Virus record (IMG/VR): IMGVR_UViG_3300007346_000190 | Location: 1-26,061 of that record | DNA from: a virus | Strand: one strand, 5' to 3' | Length of the DNA: 26,061 nucleotides | Shown here: positions 6,864-13,399 of the stretch, piece by piece | How the letters are laid out: each line of letters opens with the position of its first letter | Numbering within the stretch: the stretch's first letter is position 1 | Made by a program: the position numbers and the translations under genes | The notes under the pieces: generated by a model | What the model was told of the DNA's origin: nothing | The model's database searches: none | Seen by the model: only the letters and a program-made list of their open reading frames with translations

Positions 6864-7781
6864 ATGAAATTTAAATCAATCTTATTAACAGGTGCGCTAA
6901 CACTTGGCACTATTAATTTTTCTTACGCACAACAACTTGAAGCCTTCCTCACACACGGTGGTGGACTTCTAGATCGAATCTGTCGAAAAATGTTTAGTGA
7001 GTATGAACAAAAATTCAACGAAACAGTTAAAATCAATGTTAAAACCGGTGCTGATGGAATTTTGGCTGCTAGGGAAATGAGCAATAACTCTAGTAAAACT
7101 AAAGTTCTTTGCCATGGTAGTAGTGTATGGGTACAAAACCGTTTTGTACACAAAGACAAAGATATCGGTGTAAGCGACAAATCAATTCTTGTTAAGTACA
7201 GCGATGAACCAACACTATGGTATGTACCCAACAGTGTTAAAGGAGTTAATTCCTGGGATACACTGATGTCTTACCTAAGGAGTTTTGACCGGCCAATTAA
7301 AGTAGGCGGCTTTACTGGTGTACACCGTGCCCAAATTGCATGGTTGGCAAAAGAATACAATTTGAACTTAGTTGTTGTTCCTTTCAAGAAAGGCCCAGAA
7401 ATTTTGCCAGCACTTTCAAAAGGTGATTTGGACTTGGCGCTAGATCCAGGCGTAGGTTACAAAGCAGCCAAAGCAGGCAAATTTCAAATTGTAGGCTACA
7501 ACATGATCAAGCAAAACAGCATTCTTAAAGATAAGCCAAACTTTGATTCAGTTAATCAAAATATGAAAACATTTGGTCTATGGCTAGGACTTACTGTGAA
7601 TGCAGATATGGATCCTGCTTACAAAGCCAAACTAGCAGATCGTATGAAATCTATTATTACCACTGATAGTTTCAAAGAATTTGCAGAGGTTGCTTTTGCT
7701 CCTGTAGATTGGACTCCAGGTGCAGATGCAGAAGTGTTTATTAACAAGCAAATCAAAGATACCGAAAAACTATTGAAGTAA
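6864..7781 (+). CDS. tctC: TctC-family periplasmic solute-binding protein
   Basis: A 305-residue extracytoplasmic receptor of the TctC/Bug type. It begins with a clear Sec signal peptide: basic MKFK, a hydrophobic core, then NFSYA followed by QQ, with likely cleavage after A22. The mature part has HGGGLLDRICRKMFSEY (the GGxxDxxxR element of domain 1), INVKTGADGILAAREM, GFTGVHRAQIAWLA and VVPFKKGPEILPALSKGDLD, matching the ligand-handling loops of the family. Export to the periplasm implies a Gram-negative host. It has its own strong promoter and a GGAG ribosome site. Next to tctBA it completes a three-part uptake system. The bound solute is not predictable by eye. Confidence 0.85.
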   Translation: MKFKSILLTGALTLGTINFSYAQQLEAFLTHGGGLLDRICRKMFSEYEQKFNETVKINVKTGADGILAAREMSNNSSKTKVLCHGSSVWVQNRFVHKDKDIGVSDKSILVKYSDEPTLWYVPNSVKGVNSWDTLMSYLRSFDRPIKVGGFTGVHRAQIAWLAKEYNLNLVVVPFKKGPEILPALSKGDLDLALDPGVGYKAAKAGKFQIVGYNMIKQNSILKDKPNFDSVNQNMKTFGLWLGLTVNADMDPAYKAKLADRMKSIITTDSFKEFAEVAFAPVDWTPGADAEVFINKQIKDTEKLLK

Positions 7782-7792
7782 AGAGGTAAAAC

Positions 7793-8932
7793 ATGCTTTA
7801 TTCTCCTTCCTCAATGAGACTAGGCTACTATCAAGTCGGCGACAAAATTCATTTGAATAAGGTTGCTGCCTTAATAGATGGTACAGAAAGAAACATACAC
7901 CCTGAATGGGTCTTCAACAATGATGTTTTCGATAAATTTTCTTGGTCTGAAGAGCCAGAGGAGAGTCTCAGTGAATTGTATTCGCAAAGAGCAAAGGAGA
8001 TAAGGCAAACTTACGATTATGTAATACTTGCTTTTAGTGGTGGTTCTGACAGTCACAATATACTAAATGCATTTATAAAAAATAATCTGAAAATCGACGA
8101 AATCGTAGTCTCATGGGCAGTAAAACTTTCAGAAGTACGAGGTACTGATCCATGGGACTATAAAGATGTCAATCAATTGTCTGAATGGGAATTAACTGTA
8201 AAACCCAAACTACAGTGGATGAGACAAAATCATCCCGAAACTAAAATTACTGTTTATGATTGGACTGATGGATACAGCAATTATAAAATAGATGATGATT
8301 TTAGTTTGCATAGAGGAACAAACCTAGCGTATTTTGCTGACAAAAGATGGAGTATAGATAATATATCTTCAATCGAAAAACGTATCAGTACAATGCAAAA
8401 TAGTATTATCATCTGGGGTATATGTAAACCAAGAGTATGTTTACAGGACAATACTTACAAATTGTATTTCTTAGATCAAGTTGGTTTTGCAACAACTTCG
8501 GAACTTAACAATGAAAGAACAGAATATTTTTATTGGCATCCCAGTAGTGCAAGAATGATTGCAAAGCAGTGCCATTTAATTGTAAGGTTTTTTGAAGAAA
8601 ATCCAATGTTCAAACAATTTATACGGTGGCCGCAAACACCAAGAGCCAGGGAGTTCTACGAAAATTGTATTAGAGCAATAATTTATCCAGAAGTAGATCT
8701 TAACTTTTTCCAAGGATCTAAATGGAGCAATTTTAATTTTGCGTGGGATCTAGCGCTCATGGATCTTGATCCAGCAATGAATGACAAACTTAATTATCAT
8801 TTCTTTGAAACAATGCAAGGGTTGCATTCTGTAATTGAAAACAAATATTTTCAAACAGTAGCAGAAGGGGAAAAACTGACAGGATTTATCGCAGGAATGT
8901 ACCCTATCGCAAAAGAATCAATAACATCCTAA
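7793..8932 (+). CDS. PP-loop ATP pyrophosphatase-like protein
   Basis: A 379-residue protein 11 bases after tctC, with an AGAGG ribosome site, so probably on the tctC transcript. Residues 76-87 read YVILAFSGGSDS, a P-loop of the adenine nucleotide alpha-hydrolase (PP-loop) type used by asparagine synthetases, tRNA-lysidine synthases and QueC to adenylate a substrate. A Trp-rich N-terminal region precedes it. The C-terminal half (about 255-330), with WHPSSARMIAKQCHLIVRFF and FFQGSKWSNFNFAWD, is unlike the ones I know. No glutaminase Cys at residue 2 and no QueC-type zinc cysteines are seen, so it is neither a standard AsnB nor QueC. It may activate a carboxylate; linking this to the Tct substrate is inference. 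Confidence 0.72.
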   Translation: MLYSPSSMRLGYYQVGDKIHLNKVAALIDGTERNIHPEWVFNNDVFDKFSWSEEPEESLSELYSQRAKEIRQTYDYVILAFSGGSDSHNILNAFIKNNLKIDEIVVSWAVKLSEVRGTDPWDYKDVNQLSEWELTVKPKLQWMRQNHPETKITVYDWTDGYSNYKIDDDFSLHRGTNLAYFADKRWSIDNISSIEKRISTMQNSIIIWGICKPRVCLQDNTYKLYFLDQVGFATTSELNNERTEYFYWHPSSARMIAKQCHLIVRFFEENPMFKQFIRWPQTPRAREFYENCIRAIIYPEVDLNFFQGSKWSNFNFAWDLALMDLDPAMNDKLNYHFFETMQGLHSVIENKYFQTVAEGEKLTGFIAGMYPIAKESITS

Positions 8933-8940
8933 AAAAATAA

Positions 8941-8950
8941 TACTTTAGTA
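8941..8950 (+). promoter_or_regulatory. TACTTTAGTA box upstream of a promoter
   Basis: A near-palindrome (TACT, central TT, AGTA) ending four bases before the -35 at 8955. The same core, or its complement TACTAAAGTA, recurs with the same four-base gap at 9268-9277 and 11502-11511. It is a candidate activator or operator site shared by this gene block. Confidence 0.55.
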
Positions 8951-8954
8951 GTAC

Positions 8955-8983
8955 TTGCAGAATATTCCGTTTTTTGCTACAAT
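8955..8983 (+). promoter_or_regulatory. Sigma-70-like promoter of the 9014 gene
   Basis: TTGCAG (8955-8960), a 17-base spacer, TACAAT (8978-8983), with TGC just before the -10 (extended -10 style). An AAGGAG ribosome site at 9002-9007 precedes ATG 9014. Confidence 0.7.
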
Positions 8984-9013
8984 TATGGCATCAGTTAAGA
9001 AAAGGAGTAATAA

Positions 9014-9253
9014 ATGCAAAGCACAGAAATTCGAGAGTATCGGGGTAAATTTTACGATGGTCGTCACGGTGGCCCATTCGACCGTGGTAGCGCCGATAGT
9101 TGGTACAGCCGTCCACGTCGCCCACACTTTTTCACAGATGCCACTTATCAAAGTGACGAGATCGAAGAGCGTTTTATGACCAAGGATCAGATAGCCGAAT
9201 ACAATGCGGGCTATGACTGGAACGAAGACTTGGGCGGCAAGAAAGAATGGTAG
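9014..9253 (+). CDS. Conserved phage protein (79 aa)
   Basis: A 79-residue protein with an excellent ribosome site (AAGGAG, six-base spacing) and its own promoter. Conserved-looking blocks are GKFYDGRHGGPFDRGSADSW, YSRPRRPHFF and MTKDQIAEYNAGYDWNEDLG, ending GGKKEW. I recall the GSPFDRGSADSxY and EYxAGYDxNE blocks in marine phage hypotheticals. It is acidic at the C-terminus and aromatic throughout, with no membrane segment. Function is unknown. The strong promoter and ribosome site suggest high early expression. Confidence 0.78.
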   Translation: MQSTEIREYRGKFYDGRHGGPFDRGSADSWYSRPRRPHFFTDATYQSDEIEERFMTKDQIAEYNAGYDWNEDLGGKKEW

Positions 9254-9280
9254 TACTAAAGTATTACTACTAAAGTAGTA
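9254..9280 (+). promoter_or_regulatory. Double TACTAAAGTA box upstream of a promoter
   Basis: Two copies of TACTAAAGTA, at 9254-9263 and 9268-9277, 14 bases apart. The second is embedded in a longer palindrome TACTACT-AA-AGTAGTA (9265-9280). Its core ends four bases before the -35 at 9282, the same spacing as at 8941 and 11502. The stop codon of the previous gene lies at its left edge. Confidence 0.6.
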
Positions 9281-9281
9281 C

Positions 9282-9310
9282 TTGCTCGAAATTCGTCATT
9301 TTGCTATAAT
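9282..9310 (+). promoter_or_regulatory. Sigma-70-like promoter of the 9341 gene
   Basis: TTGCTC (9282-9287), a 17-base spacer, perfect TATAAT (9305-9310) with TGC before it. The ribosome site GGAG at 9331-9334 precedes ATG 9341. Confidence 0.72.
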
Positions 9311-9340
9311 ATAGGCATAGTGTAAGAAAAGGAGTTTGAA

Positions 9341-9610
9341 ATGCGTACACCTACTTTTATCGGCGGCTTCAAAAACAGCCAACGTATTCGTGTTATTGTC
9401 GATGGTGTTGGTTTTTACACCACGGTAGCTGGCACTGCCGATATCTGCACTGACATGCATGCGACAGCAACCCAGATGGCTCTTATGAATTTGGCACAAG
9501 AACGTCGTCATGCAAAACGTCGGGGCGACAAAGAAATGCCTGTTGGTTTTGGCTTTAATTATAACGGCGTGGATGGTAGCATTACGCCTGTTCAAGTTGA
9601 CTTGGTTTAA
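9341..9610 (+). CDS. Small phage protein (89 aa)
   Basis: An 89-residue protein starting MRTPTFIGGFKNSQRIRVIV with its own promoter and GGAG ribosome site. It has a beta-rich start (RIRVIVDGVGFYTTVAGT), a basic helix (MNLAQERRHAKRRGDKEM) and a second beta region (VGFGFNYNGVDGS ending VQVDLV). No family is recognised, though this arrangement recalls small early proteins of marine phages. A basic helix could bind nucleic acid, which is inference only. The TAA is followed directly by the AAGGAG site of the next gene, so the two are co-transcribed. Confidence 0.72.
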   Translation: MRTPTFIGGFKNSQRIRVIVDGVGFYTTVAGTADICTDMHATATQMALMNLAQERRHAKRRGDKEMPVGFGFNYNGVDGSITPVQVDLV

Positions 9611-9621
9611 GGAGAACTAAA

Positions 9622-9900
9622 ATGGTTTCAATTAACGACATCAATCACTCTATCATTGCTGGTAACTTTACCAACGAGCAGTTGAACAGTATTTCGATGG
9701 CTATTAAATTTGCTCGTAATCAGTTGGTAAAAGAGAATCGTGGAAGCCTGGTTATAGGCACCAAGGTTAAGTTCACTAGCGGCCGCAATGGTCAGACTTA
9801 TGTTGGTGATGTCACCAAGATTGCTCGTAAGTATGTCACTGTTCGTAGTCCAGGCTATGGCCTATGGCGTGTTCCTGCCAATATGTTGGAGGCTGTATAA
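9622..9900 (+). CDS. Conserved phage protein with an SH3/KOW-like C-terminal half
   Basis: A 92-residue protein preceded by AAGGAG (9609-9614). The N-terminal half is helical (MVSINDINHSIIAGNFTNEQ, then ISMAIKFARNQLVKEN). The C-terminal half is a beta segment (LVIGTKVKFTSGRNGQTYVG, DVTKIARKYVTV and WRVPANMLEAV) that looks like a small SH3/KOW-like barrel. I recall close relatives in cyanophage myoviruses with the same GTKVKF and WRVPANMLE motifs. Function unknown; binding to RNA or to a host polymerase or ribosome would fit the fold guess but is inference. Its stop overlaps the next ATG (TAATG). Confidence 0.75.
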   Translation: MVSINDINHSIIAGNFTNEQLNSISMAIKFARNQLVKENRGSLVIGTKVKFTSGRNGQTYVGDVTKIARKYVTVRSPGYGLWRVPANMLEAV

Positions 9901-10268
9901 TGGGGTTGGATCAATATGCTTACTGCCGTGCTAAGAAAAAAGGCAGTTATGGTGACAGTCGTGAAATTGCCTACTGGCGTAAACACCCCAACCTTCAGGG
10001 TTGGATGGAACAACTCTGGATCAAACGAAATCCTGACTATAATCCAGAAGGCAATAATATGTTCAACGGCGTTGAGTTGGAACTTACCTGGGAGGATCTC
10101 GCTGAACTTGAACGAGCAGTGATCCATGACCAACTACCGCAAACTAAAGGCTTCTTTTTTGGCGAGGACAGTGACGATTACTATAAGCAATCAGTATTAG
10201 AGTTCGTCCGAAATGCCCGGGCAGAACTGTTCTTGGGTTTGAAAGTTTTTTACAATAGTTCGTGGTAG
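9900..10268 (+). CDS. Conserved phage protein, MGLDQYA/WRKHPNLQGW family
   Basis: The start is ATG 9900 in a TAATG overlap, with GGAGG at 9888-9892 as ribosome site; the longer reading from 9864 is rejected. The 122 residues contain MGLDQYAYCRAKK, AYWRKHPNLQGWMEQLW, MFNGVELELTWEDLAELERA and TKGFFFGEDSDDYYKQSVLE, ending FLGLKVFYNSSW. This is a widespread family in phages and some bacteria, in some genomes labelled phosphoglycerate kinase; nothing here resembles that enzyme, so I do not use the name. Soluble and acidic, function unknown. Confidence 0.78.
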   Translation: MGLDQYAYCRAKKKGSYGDSREIAYWRKHPNLQGWMEQLWIKRNPDYNPEGNNMFNGVELELTWEDLAELERAVIHDQLPQTKGFFFGEDSDDYYKQSVLEFVRNARAELFLGLKVFYNSSW

Positions 10269-10283
10269 TGTTGTAAAAAAACT
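10244..10283 (+). repeat. Inverted repeat before the MoxR promoter
   Basis: AGTTTTTTACAA (10244-10255) and TTGTAAAAAAACT (10271-10283) are complementary over 12 pairs with one bulged A, around a 15-base loop. The left arm is in the end of the previous gene and the right arm ends one base before the -35. No T-run follows, so it is not a normal terminator for the plus strand. It may be an operator or an mRNA 3'-end stabiliser. Confidence 0.45.
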
Positions 10284-10284
10284 A

Positions 10285-10313
10285 CAGACAATAATTCCGA
10301 AAAGTCATATAAT
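10285..10313 (+). promoter_or_regulatory. Sigma-70-like promoter of the MoxR gene
   Basis: CAGACA (10285-10290), a 17-base spacer beginning ATAATTCCGAAA, and TATAAT (10308-10313). The spacer closely resembles that of the 11516 promoter (ATAATTCAGAAA). AAGGAG at 10327-10332 precedes ATG 10339. Confidence 0.7.
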
Positions 10314-10338
10314 ATAGATATGTTGAAAGGAGTATTTT

Positions 10339-11445
10339 ATGACAGTAAGTGAACACCGTACCGTAACGACCCAGCAGGCGTCACGGCTCATCTCTAAGTG
10401 CTTCCAGAAGAAGCGCCCTGTATTCCTATGGGGTCCTCCAGGAATTGGCAAAAGTGAAGTGGTTGCCAGTATCGCCGAAGAGCAAAATGGTCTGATGATT
10501 GACCTGCGTTTGGCGCAAATGGAGCCCACCGACCTGCGTGGTATCCCTTACTACAATAAAGACAGTGGTTTGATGGATTGGGCACCGCCCATCGACTTGC
10601 CCGACGAAGAGTTGGCCAGTCAGTATCCTGTGGTTGTTTTGTTCTTGGACGAGATGAACTCAGCGGCTCCCAGCATTCAGGCTGCGGCTTATCAGTTGAT
10701 TCTTAACCGCCGCATTGGCAAGTATAAACTGCCTGACAATGTGGTAGTGATTGCGGCTGGTAACCGTGAATCGGACAAGGGTGTTACTTATCGTATGCCT
10801 GCTCCGTTGGCTAACCGCTTCCTGCACTTGGAGATGCGAGTAGATCACCAAGCATGGGAGACGTGGGCTACCATTAACCGCATCCACAAAGACGTGGTCG
10901 GTTACATTGGCTTTGCCAAGCAGGACCTTTACGACTTTGATCCGCGTAGTAGCAGTCGTAGTTTTGCTACACCTCGCTCGTGGACCTTTGTTAGCGAAAT
11001 CCTTGAAGACGAGGACGTTGGTGAAGCAGATCTCACTGACTTGGTAACAGGTGCAGTTGGTGAGGGTGTGGCTGTTAAGTTTATGGCTCACCGCAAGATT
11101 GCTGGACAGTTACCCAAGCCTGAAGATGTATTGGCTGGTAAGGTCAAAGAACTCAAAGTAAAAGAAGTCAGCGCCATGTACAGTTTGGTAGTCAGTATGT
11201 GCTACGAACTTAAGGATGCCGCAGACAAGATTGGTGGCAAGCCTAATGCAGAATGGCATGAGATGGCAGATAACTTCTTCCGTTATATGATGGACAATTT
11301 CACAACGGAGTTGACTGTTATGGGTGCTCGTACTGCTCTTACCACTTACAACCTGCCGTTTGTTCCTGGCAAACTCAAGAATTTCGATGAGTTCCACAAG
11401 CGGTTTGGTAAGTACATTGTAGCCGCAAGCGCCGGCAATCGATAG
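10339..11445 (+). CDS. MoxR/CobS-type AAA+ ATPase
   Basis: A 368-residue AAA+ ATPase. Walker A is GPPGIGKS (32-39), Walker B is VVLFLDEMN (99-107), the sensor-1 region is VIAAGNRESD (136-145), and PAPLANRF (154-161) carries the expected arginine finger. This is the MoxR/CobS group; cyanophage versions are often labelled CobS, but no cobalamin genes are here. MoxR ATPases usually act as chaperones with a VWA partner, and the next gene encodes one, so they are likely a functional pair remodelling a protein complex. It has its own promoter and AAGGAG ribosome site. Codon use is more G+C rich than the Tct genes, fitting strong expression or a different origin. Confidence 0.87.
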   Translation: MTVSEHRTVTTQQASRLISKCFQKKRPVFLWGPPGIGKSEVVASIAEEQNGLMIDLRLAQMEPTDLRGIPYYNKDSGLMDWAPPIDLPDEELASQYPVVVLFLDEMNSAAPSIQAAAYQLILNRRIGKYKLPDNVVVIAAGNRESDKGVTYRMPAPLANRFLHLEMRVDHQAWETWATINRIHKDVVGYIGFAKQDLYDFDPRSSSRSFATPRSWTFVSEILEDEDVGEADLTDLVTGAVGEGVAVKFMAHRKIAGQLPKPEDVLAGKVKELKVKEVSAMYSLVVSMCYELKDAADKIGGKPNAEWHEMADNFFRYMMDNFTTELTVMGARTALTTYNLPFVPGKLKNFDEFHKRFGKYIVAASAGNR

Positions 11446-11459
11446 TTTATGGAGGCATT

Positions 11460-11499
11460 GGTCTTACTCCTTTCTTTACCATGTAAGTCCTCCCCTTTT
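11460..11499 (+). terminator. Weak terminator candidate after the MoxR gene
   Basis: GGTCTTAC (11460-11467) pairs with GTAAGTCC (11483-11490) apart from one T/T mismatch, with a 15-base loop. The stem is followed by CCCCTTTT (11492-11499). A weaker outer GGAGG/CCTCC pairing is an alternative. The stem is short and the T-run is only four, so this is tentative. Confidence 0.35.
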
Positions 11500-11501
11500 A
11501 A

Positions 11502-11511
11502 TACTTTAGTA
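11502..11511 (+). promoter_or_regulatory. TACTTTAGTA box upstream of the VWA gene promoter
   Basis: Same ten-base near-palindrome as at 8941-8950, again ending exactly four bases before a -35 (11516). Confidence 0.58.
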
Positions 11512-11515
11512 TTAA

Positions 11516-11544
11516 TAGACAATAATTCAGAAAGATTGTATAAT
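11516..11544 (+). promoter_or_regulatory. Sigma-70-like promoter of the VWA gene
   Basis: TAGACA (11516-11521), a 17-base spacer and TATAAT (11539-11544). AAGGAG at 11555-11560 precedes ATG 11566. Confidence 0.7.
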
Positions 11545-11565
11545 ACACTATAACAAGGAGCAGAA

Positions 11566-12861
11566 ATGTCAAAAGATACTACAACCAATCCCAAGTCCGG
11601 CATCAGCGGCAGGCTAACCGAAACGACAGATCCCGCATTGGATCGTGCGGTGCGTGAAAAGTTGACTACTGCTCGAATTGGCTTGTTGCTTCGTGCTCCG
11701 TTTTTTGGTAACTTGGCTACTCGACTGGAATTGGTTAATGCTGATTCATGGTGTGGCACTGCCGCAACCAATGGCAGGAAATTTTACTACAATACCGAAT
11801 TCGTAAACAAACTCAAACCCAAAGAACTTGAATTCTTGTTTGGGCATGAAGTGTTACATAATGTCTACGACCATATGGGTCGTTGCGGTCCGGATCGTGA
11901 CCCTATGCTTTTTAATTGCGCCGCAGACTTTTGCGTAAACGCAGACTTGGTTGAACAACGGATTGGCGACAAGATTACTCCTTGCCTGCATGATACAAAG
12001 TATCAAGGTTGGAGTGCTGAAGAAGTCTACGACGATTTGTATGAGAAGGCTGAGAAGATTGACATCAGCGATCTCATTGACAAAATGATTGACGAGCACC
12101 TCGACGAGCAGGAAGGTTCGGGTGATCAGGACGATGACAAGGACGGAGACAAAGAAGGCAACGGCAAAGGTCGTCCTAAAATGTCAGATGAGGAACGCCG
12201 TCAAATTCGTGACGAAGTTCGCGAAGCAGTACTACAGGCTGCTCAGGCTACAGGTGCAGGTAACTTGCCCTCAGGTGTTAAGCGTCTTATTAAGGACTTG
12301 ACGCAACCTGTGGTTGACTGGCGTGAACTGCTTCAGCAACAGATCCAAAGTATTGTCAAAGATGACTTTAGTTGGATGCGTCCCAGCCGACGTGGTTGGG
12401 CAATGGATGCAGTTATGCCCGGTATGATTCCCGGTGACCAAATTGAAGCGCACATCGCATTGGACATGTCGGGCAGTATTGGTGACGAAGACATCAAGGC
12501 TTTCCTGGGCGAAGTCAAAGGCATTATGGAAGCCTATGATGAATACAAAATTCATATCTGGTCATTTGATACAGAAGTGTACAATCATCAAGAGTTTAGC
12601 AGTGACAATCTCGACAGCATCTTGGAATATGAACCCCAAGGCGGTGGTGGTACTGACTACGACTGTAACTGGACTTACATGAAAGAAAATGATATTCAAC
12701 CTAAGAAGTTTATCATGTTTACTGATGGTTATCCATATGGTTCGTGGGGTGACCCCGACTACTGTGATACTGTATTCATTATCAAAGGCAACACTGAGTG
12801 CGAGCCGCCCTTTGGTGTTTGGGCTCACTATGAAAAGGCAAAAGAACTGGCAGGTGCATAA
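11566..12861 (+). CDS. Metallopeptidase-like / VWA-like protein (DUF2201 type), partner of the MoxR ATPase
   Basis: A 431-residue two-domain protein. The N-terminal part (about 30-160) is a putative metallopeptidase-like domain with FGHEVLH (HExxH, H94-H98) and then NCAADFCVNADL. A highly acidic linker follows (about 184-200, Asp/Glu/Gly/Lys). The C-terminal part (about 290-431) is VWA-like with a MIDAS pattern: DMSGS (300-304), GGGGTDY (359-365) and MFTDGYP (384-390). This arrangement matches DUF2201_N plus DUF2201 in VWA-like proteins that pair with MoxR ATPases. The HExxH suggests zinc binding; protease activity is inference. It has its own promoter and AAGGAG site, and shares the TACTTTAGTA box with other genes in this block. 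Its stop overlaps the next ATG. Confidence 0.87.
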   Translation: MSKDTTTNPKSGISGRLTETTDPALDRAVREKLTTARIGLLLRAPFFGNLATRLELVNADSWCGTAATNGRKFYYNTEFVNKLKPKELEFLFGHEVLHNVYDHMGRCGPDRDPMLFNCAADFCVNADLVEQRIGDKITPCLHDTKYQGWSAEEVYDDLYEKAEKIDISDLIDKMIDEHLDEQEGSGDQDDDKDGDKEGNGKGRPKMSDEERRQIRDEVREAVLQAAQATGAGNLPSGVKRLIKDLTQPVVDWRELLQQQIQSIVKDDFSWMRPSRRGWAMDAVMPGMIPGDQIEAHIALDMSGSIGDEDIKAFLGEVKGIMEAYDEYKIHIWSFDTEVYNHQEFSSDNLDSILEYEPQGGGGTDYDCNWTYMKENDIQPKKFIMFTDGYPYGSWGDPDYCDTVFIIKGNTECEPPFGVWAHYEKAKELAGA

Positions 12862-13091
12862 TGGAACTAGTAACGTTTTTTATTCCGGTCATAATGGCCT
12901 GTGCTAGTAATCAGGTCTCCAGTTGTGAAATGGTACAGTACGAAGGTTATTATGAAAGTGAACAACAGTGCCAGAAAAAACTTCGTGACACACTATGGCC
13001 CAGGCTTAAACCAGGACAACAGTTTAACACCATGTGTGTAACATTAGAAGTAAATCGTGTGAAGAAAAGTGACTTGAATAAAAATCTTTAA
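12861..13091 (+). CDS. Small Cys-containing protein with hydrophobic N-terminus (76 aa)
   Basis: TAATG overlap with the VWA gene. The first 15 residues (MELVTFFIPVIMACA) are hydrophobic and could be a short signal anchor, though without basic residues at the start. Four cysteines (C14, C22, C37 and C59) are spaced as in small secreted proteins with two disulphides. I recall similar small Cys-patterned proteins in marine phages. No function known. Coupling to the VWA gene suggests co-expression. Confidence 0.6.
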   Translation: MELVTFFIPVIMACASNQVSSCEMVQYEGYYESEQQCQKKLRDTLWPRLKPGQQFNTMCVTLEVNRVKKSDLNKNL

Positions 13092-13094
13092 ATA
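13087..13094 (+). promoter_or_regulatory. Late-promoter-like box (TTTAAATA)
   Basis: TTTAAATATC lies immediately before ATG 13100; a late start about six bases after the box would coincide with the ATG. No Shine-Dalgarno sequence is visible for this gene. The box resembles GTTAAATATC at 13699. Tentative. Confidence 0.35.
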
Positions 13095-13099
13095 TCAAT

Positions 13100-13399
13100 A
13101 TGAGCAAATCAGAAGATAAACTAAAGCATAGTAAACGTTTACAAAAAGAAGAAAACGCAATTCACAAACAACAAAAAATTGCTAAGTCGCACGGAATGCC
13201 TGATCACCAATATGAGGGACATCGCTTTGCCAAGCACCATGCACTGAACTGCGGTGATCCCAAATGCACCCTATGTGCTAATCCAAGAAAATTTGGCGAA
13301 CTGACAGCACAAGAACAAAGATTATTTCAAGATGTGGATCAGACACGTGACTTTCACAGCAATGGTTTGCCTCCCACAGATGAGTTAGACGATGCTTAA
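13100..13399 (+). CDS. Conserved phage protein with a CxxxxCxxC cluster (99 aa)
   Basis: A 99-residue protein with a basic N-terminal helix (KLKHSKRLQKEENAIHKQQK), then FAKHHALNCGDPKCTLCANP and an acidic tail. The HHALNCGDPKCTLCANPRK block carries three cysteines (CxxxxCxxC) plus histidines and could bind zinc. I recall this HNAMNCGNPxCxxCxNPRK motif in several marine phages and bacteria. Function unknown. It has no ribosome site upstream; a late-like box ends six bases before the ATG. The stop lies inside the next gene. Confidence 0.72.
   Translation: MSKSEDKLKHSKRLQKEENAIHKQQKIAKSHGMPDHQYEGHRFAKHHALNCGDPKCTLCANPRKFGELTAQEQRLFQDVDQTRDFHSNGLPPTDELDDA

Noticed and set aside
7793-8932. QueC-like preQ0 synthase, because of the PP-loop and the queE at the left edge
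   Set aside because: The P-loop is SGGSDS, the protein is longer than QueC, and the zinc-binding cysteine cluster of QueC is missing.
9254-9280. CRISPR-like or recombination repeat
   Set aside because: Only two short near-palindromic copies with no spacers; position relative to the -35 fits a regulatory site better.
9900-10268. Phosphoglycerate kinase, a label sometimes given to this phage family
   Set aside because: 122 residues with no nucleotide-binding or kinase motif.
10660-11091. 143-codon minus-strand frame inside the MoxR gene
   Set aside because: Antisense to a gene with intact AAA motifs; no ribosome site and low-complexity Thr/Val/Arg composition.
11450-11554. 34-codon frame MEALVLLLSL after the MoxR gene
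   Set aside because: It covers the putative terminator, the TACTTTAGTA box and the whole promoter of the next gene, with no ribosome site.
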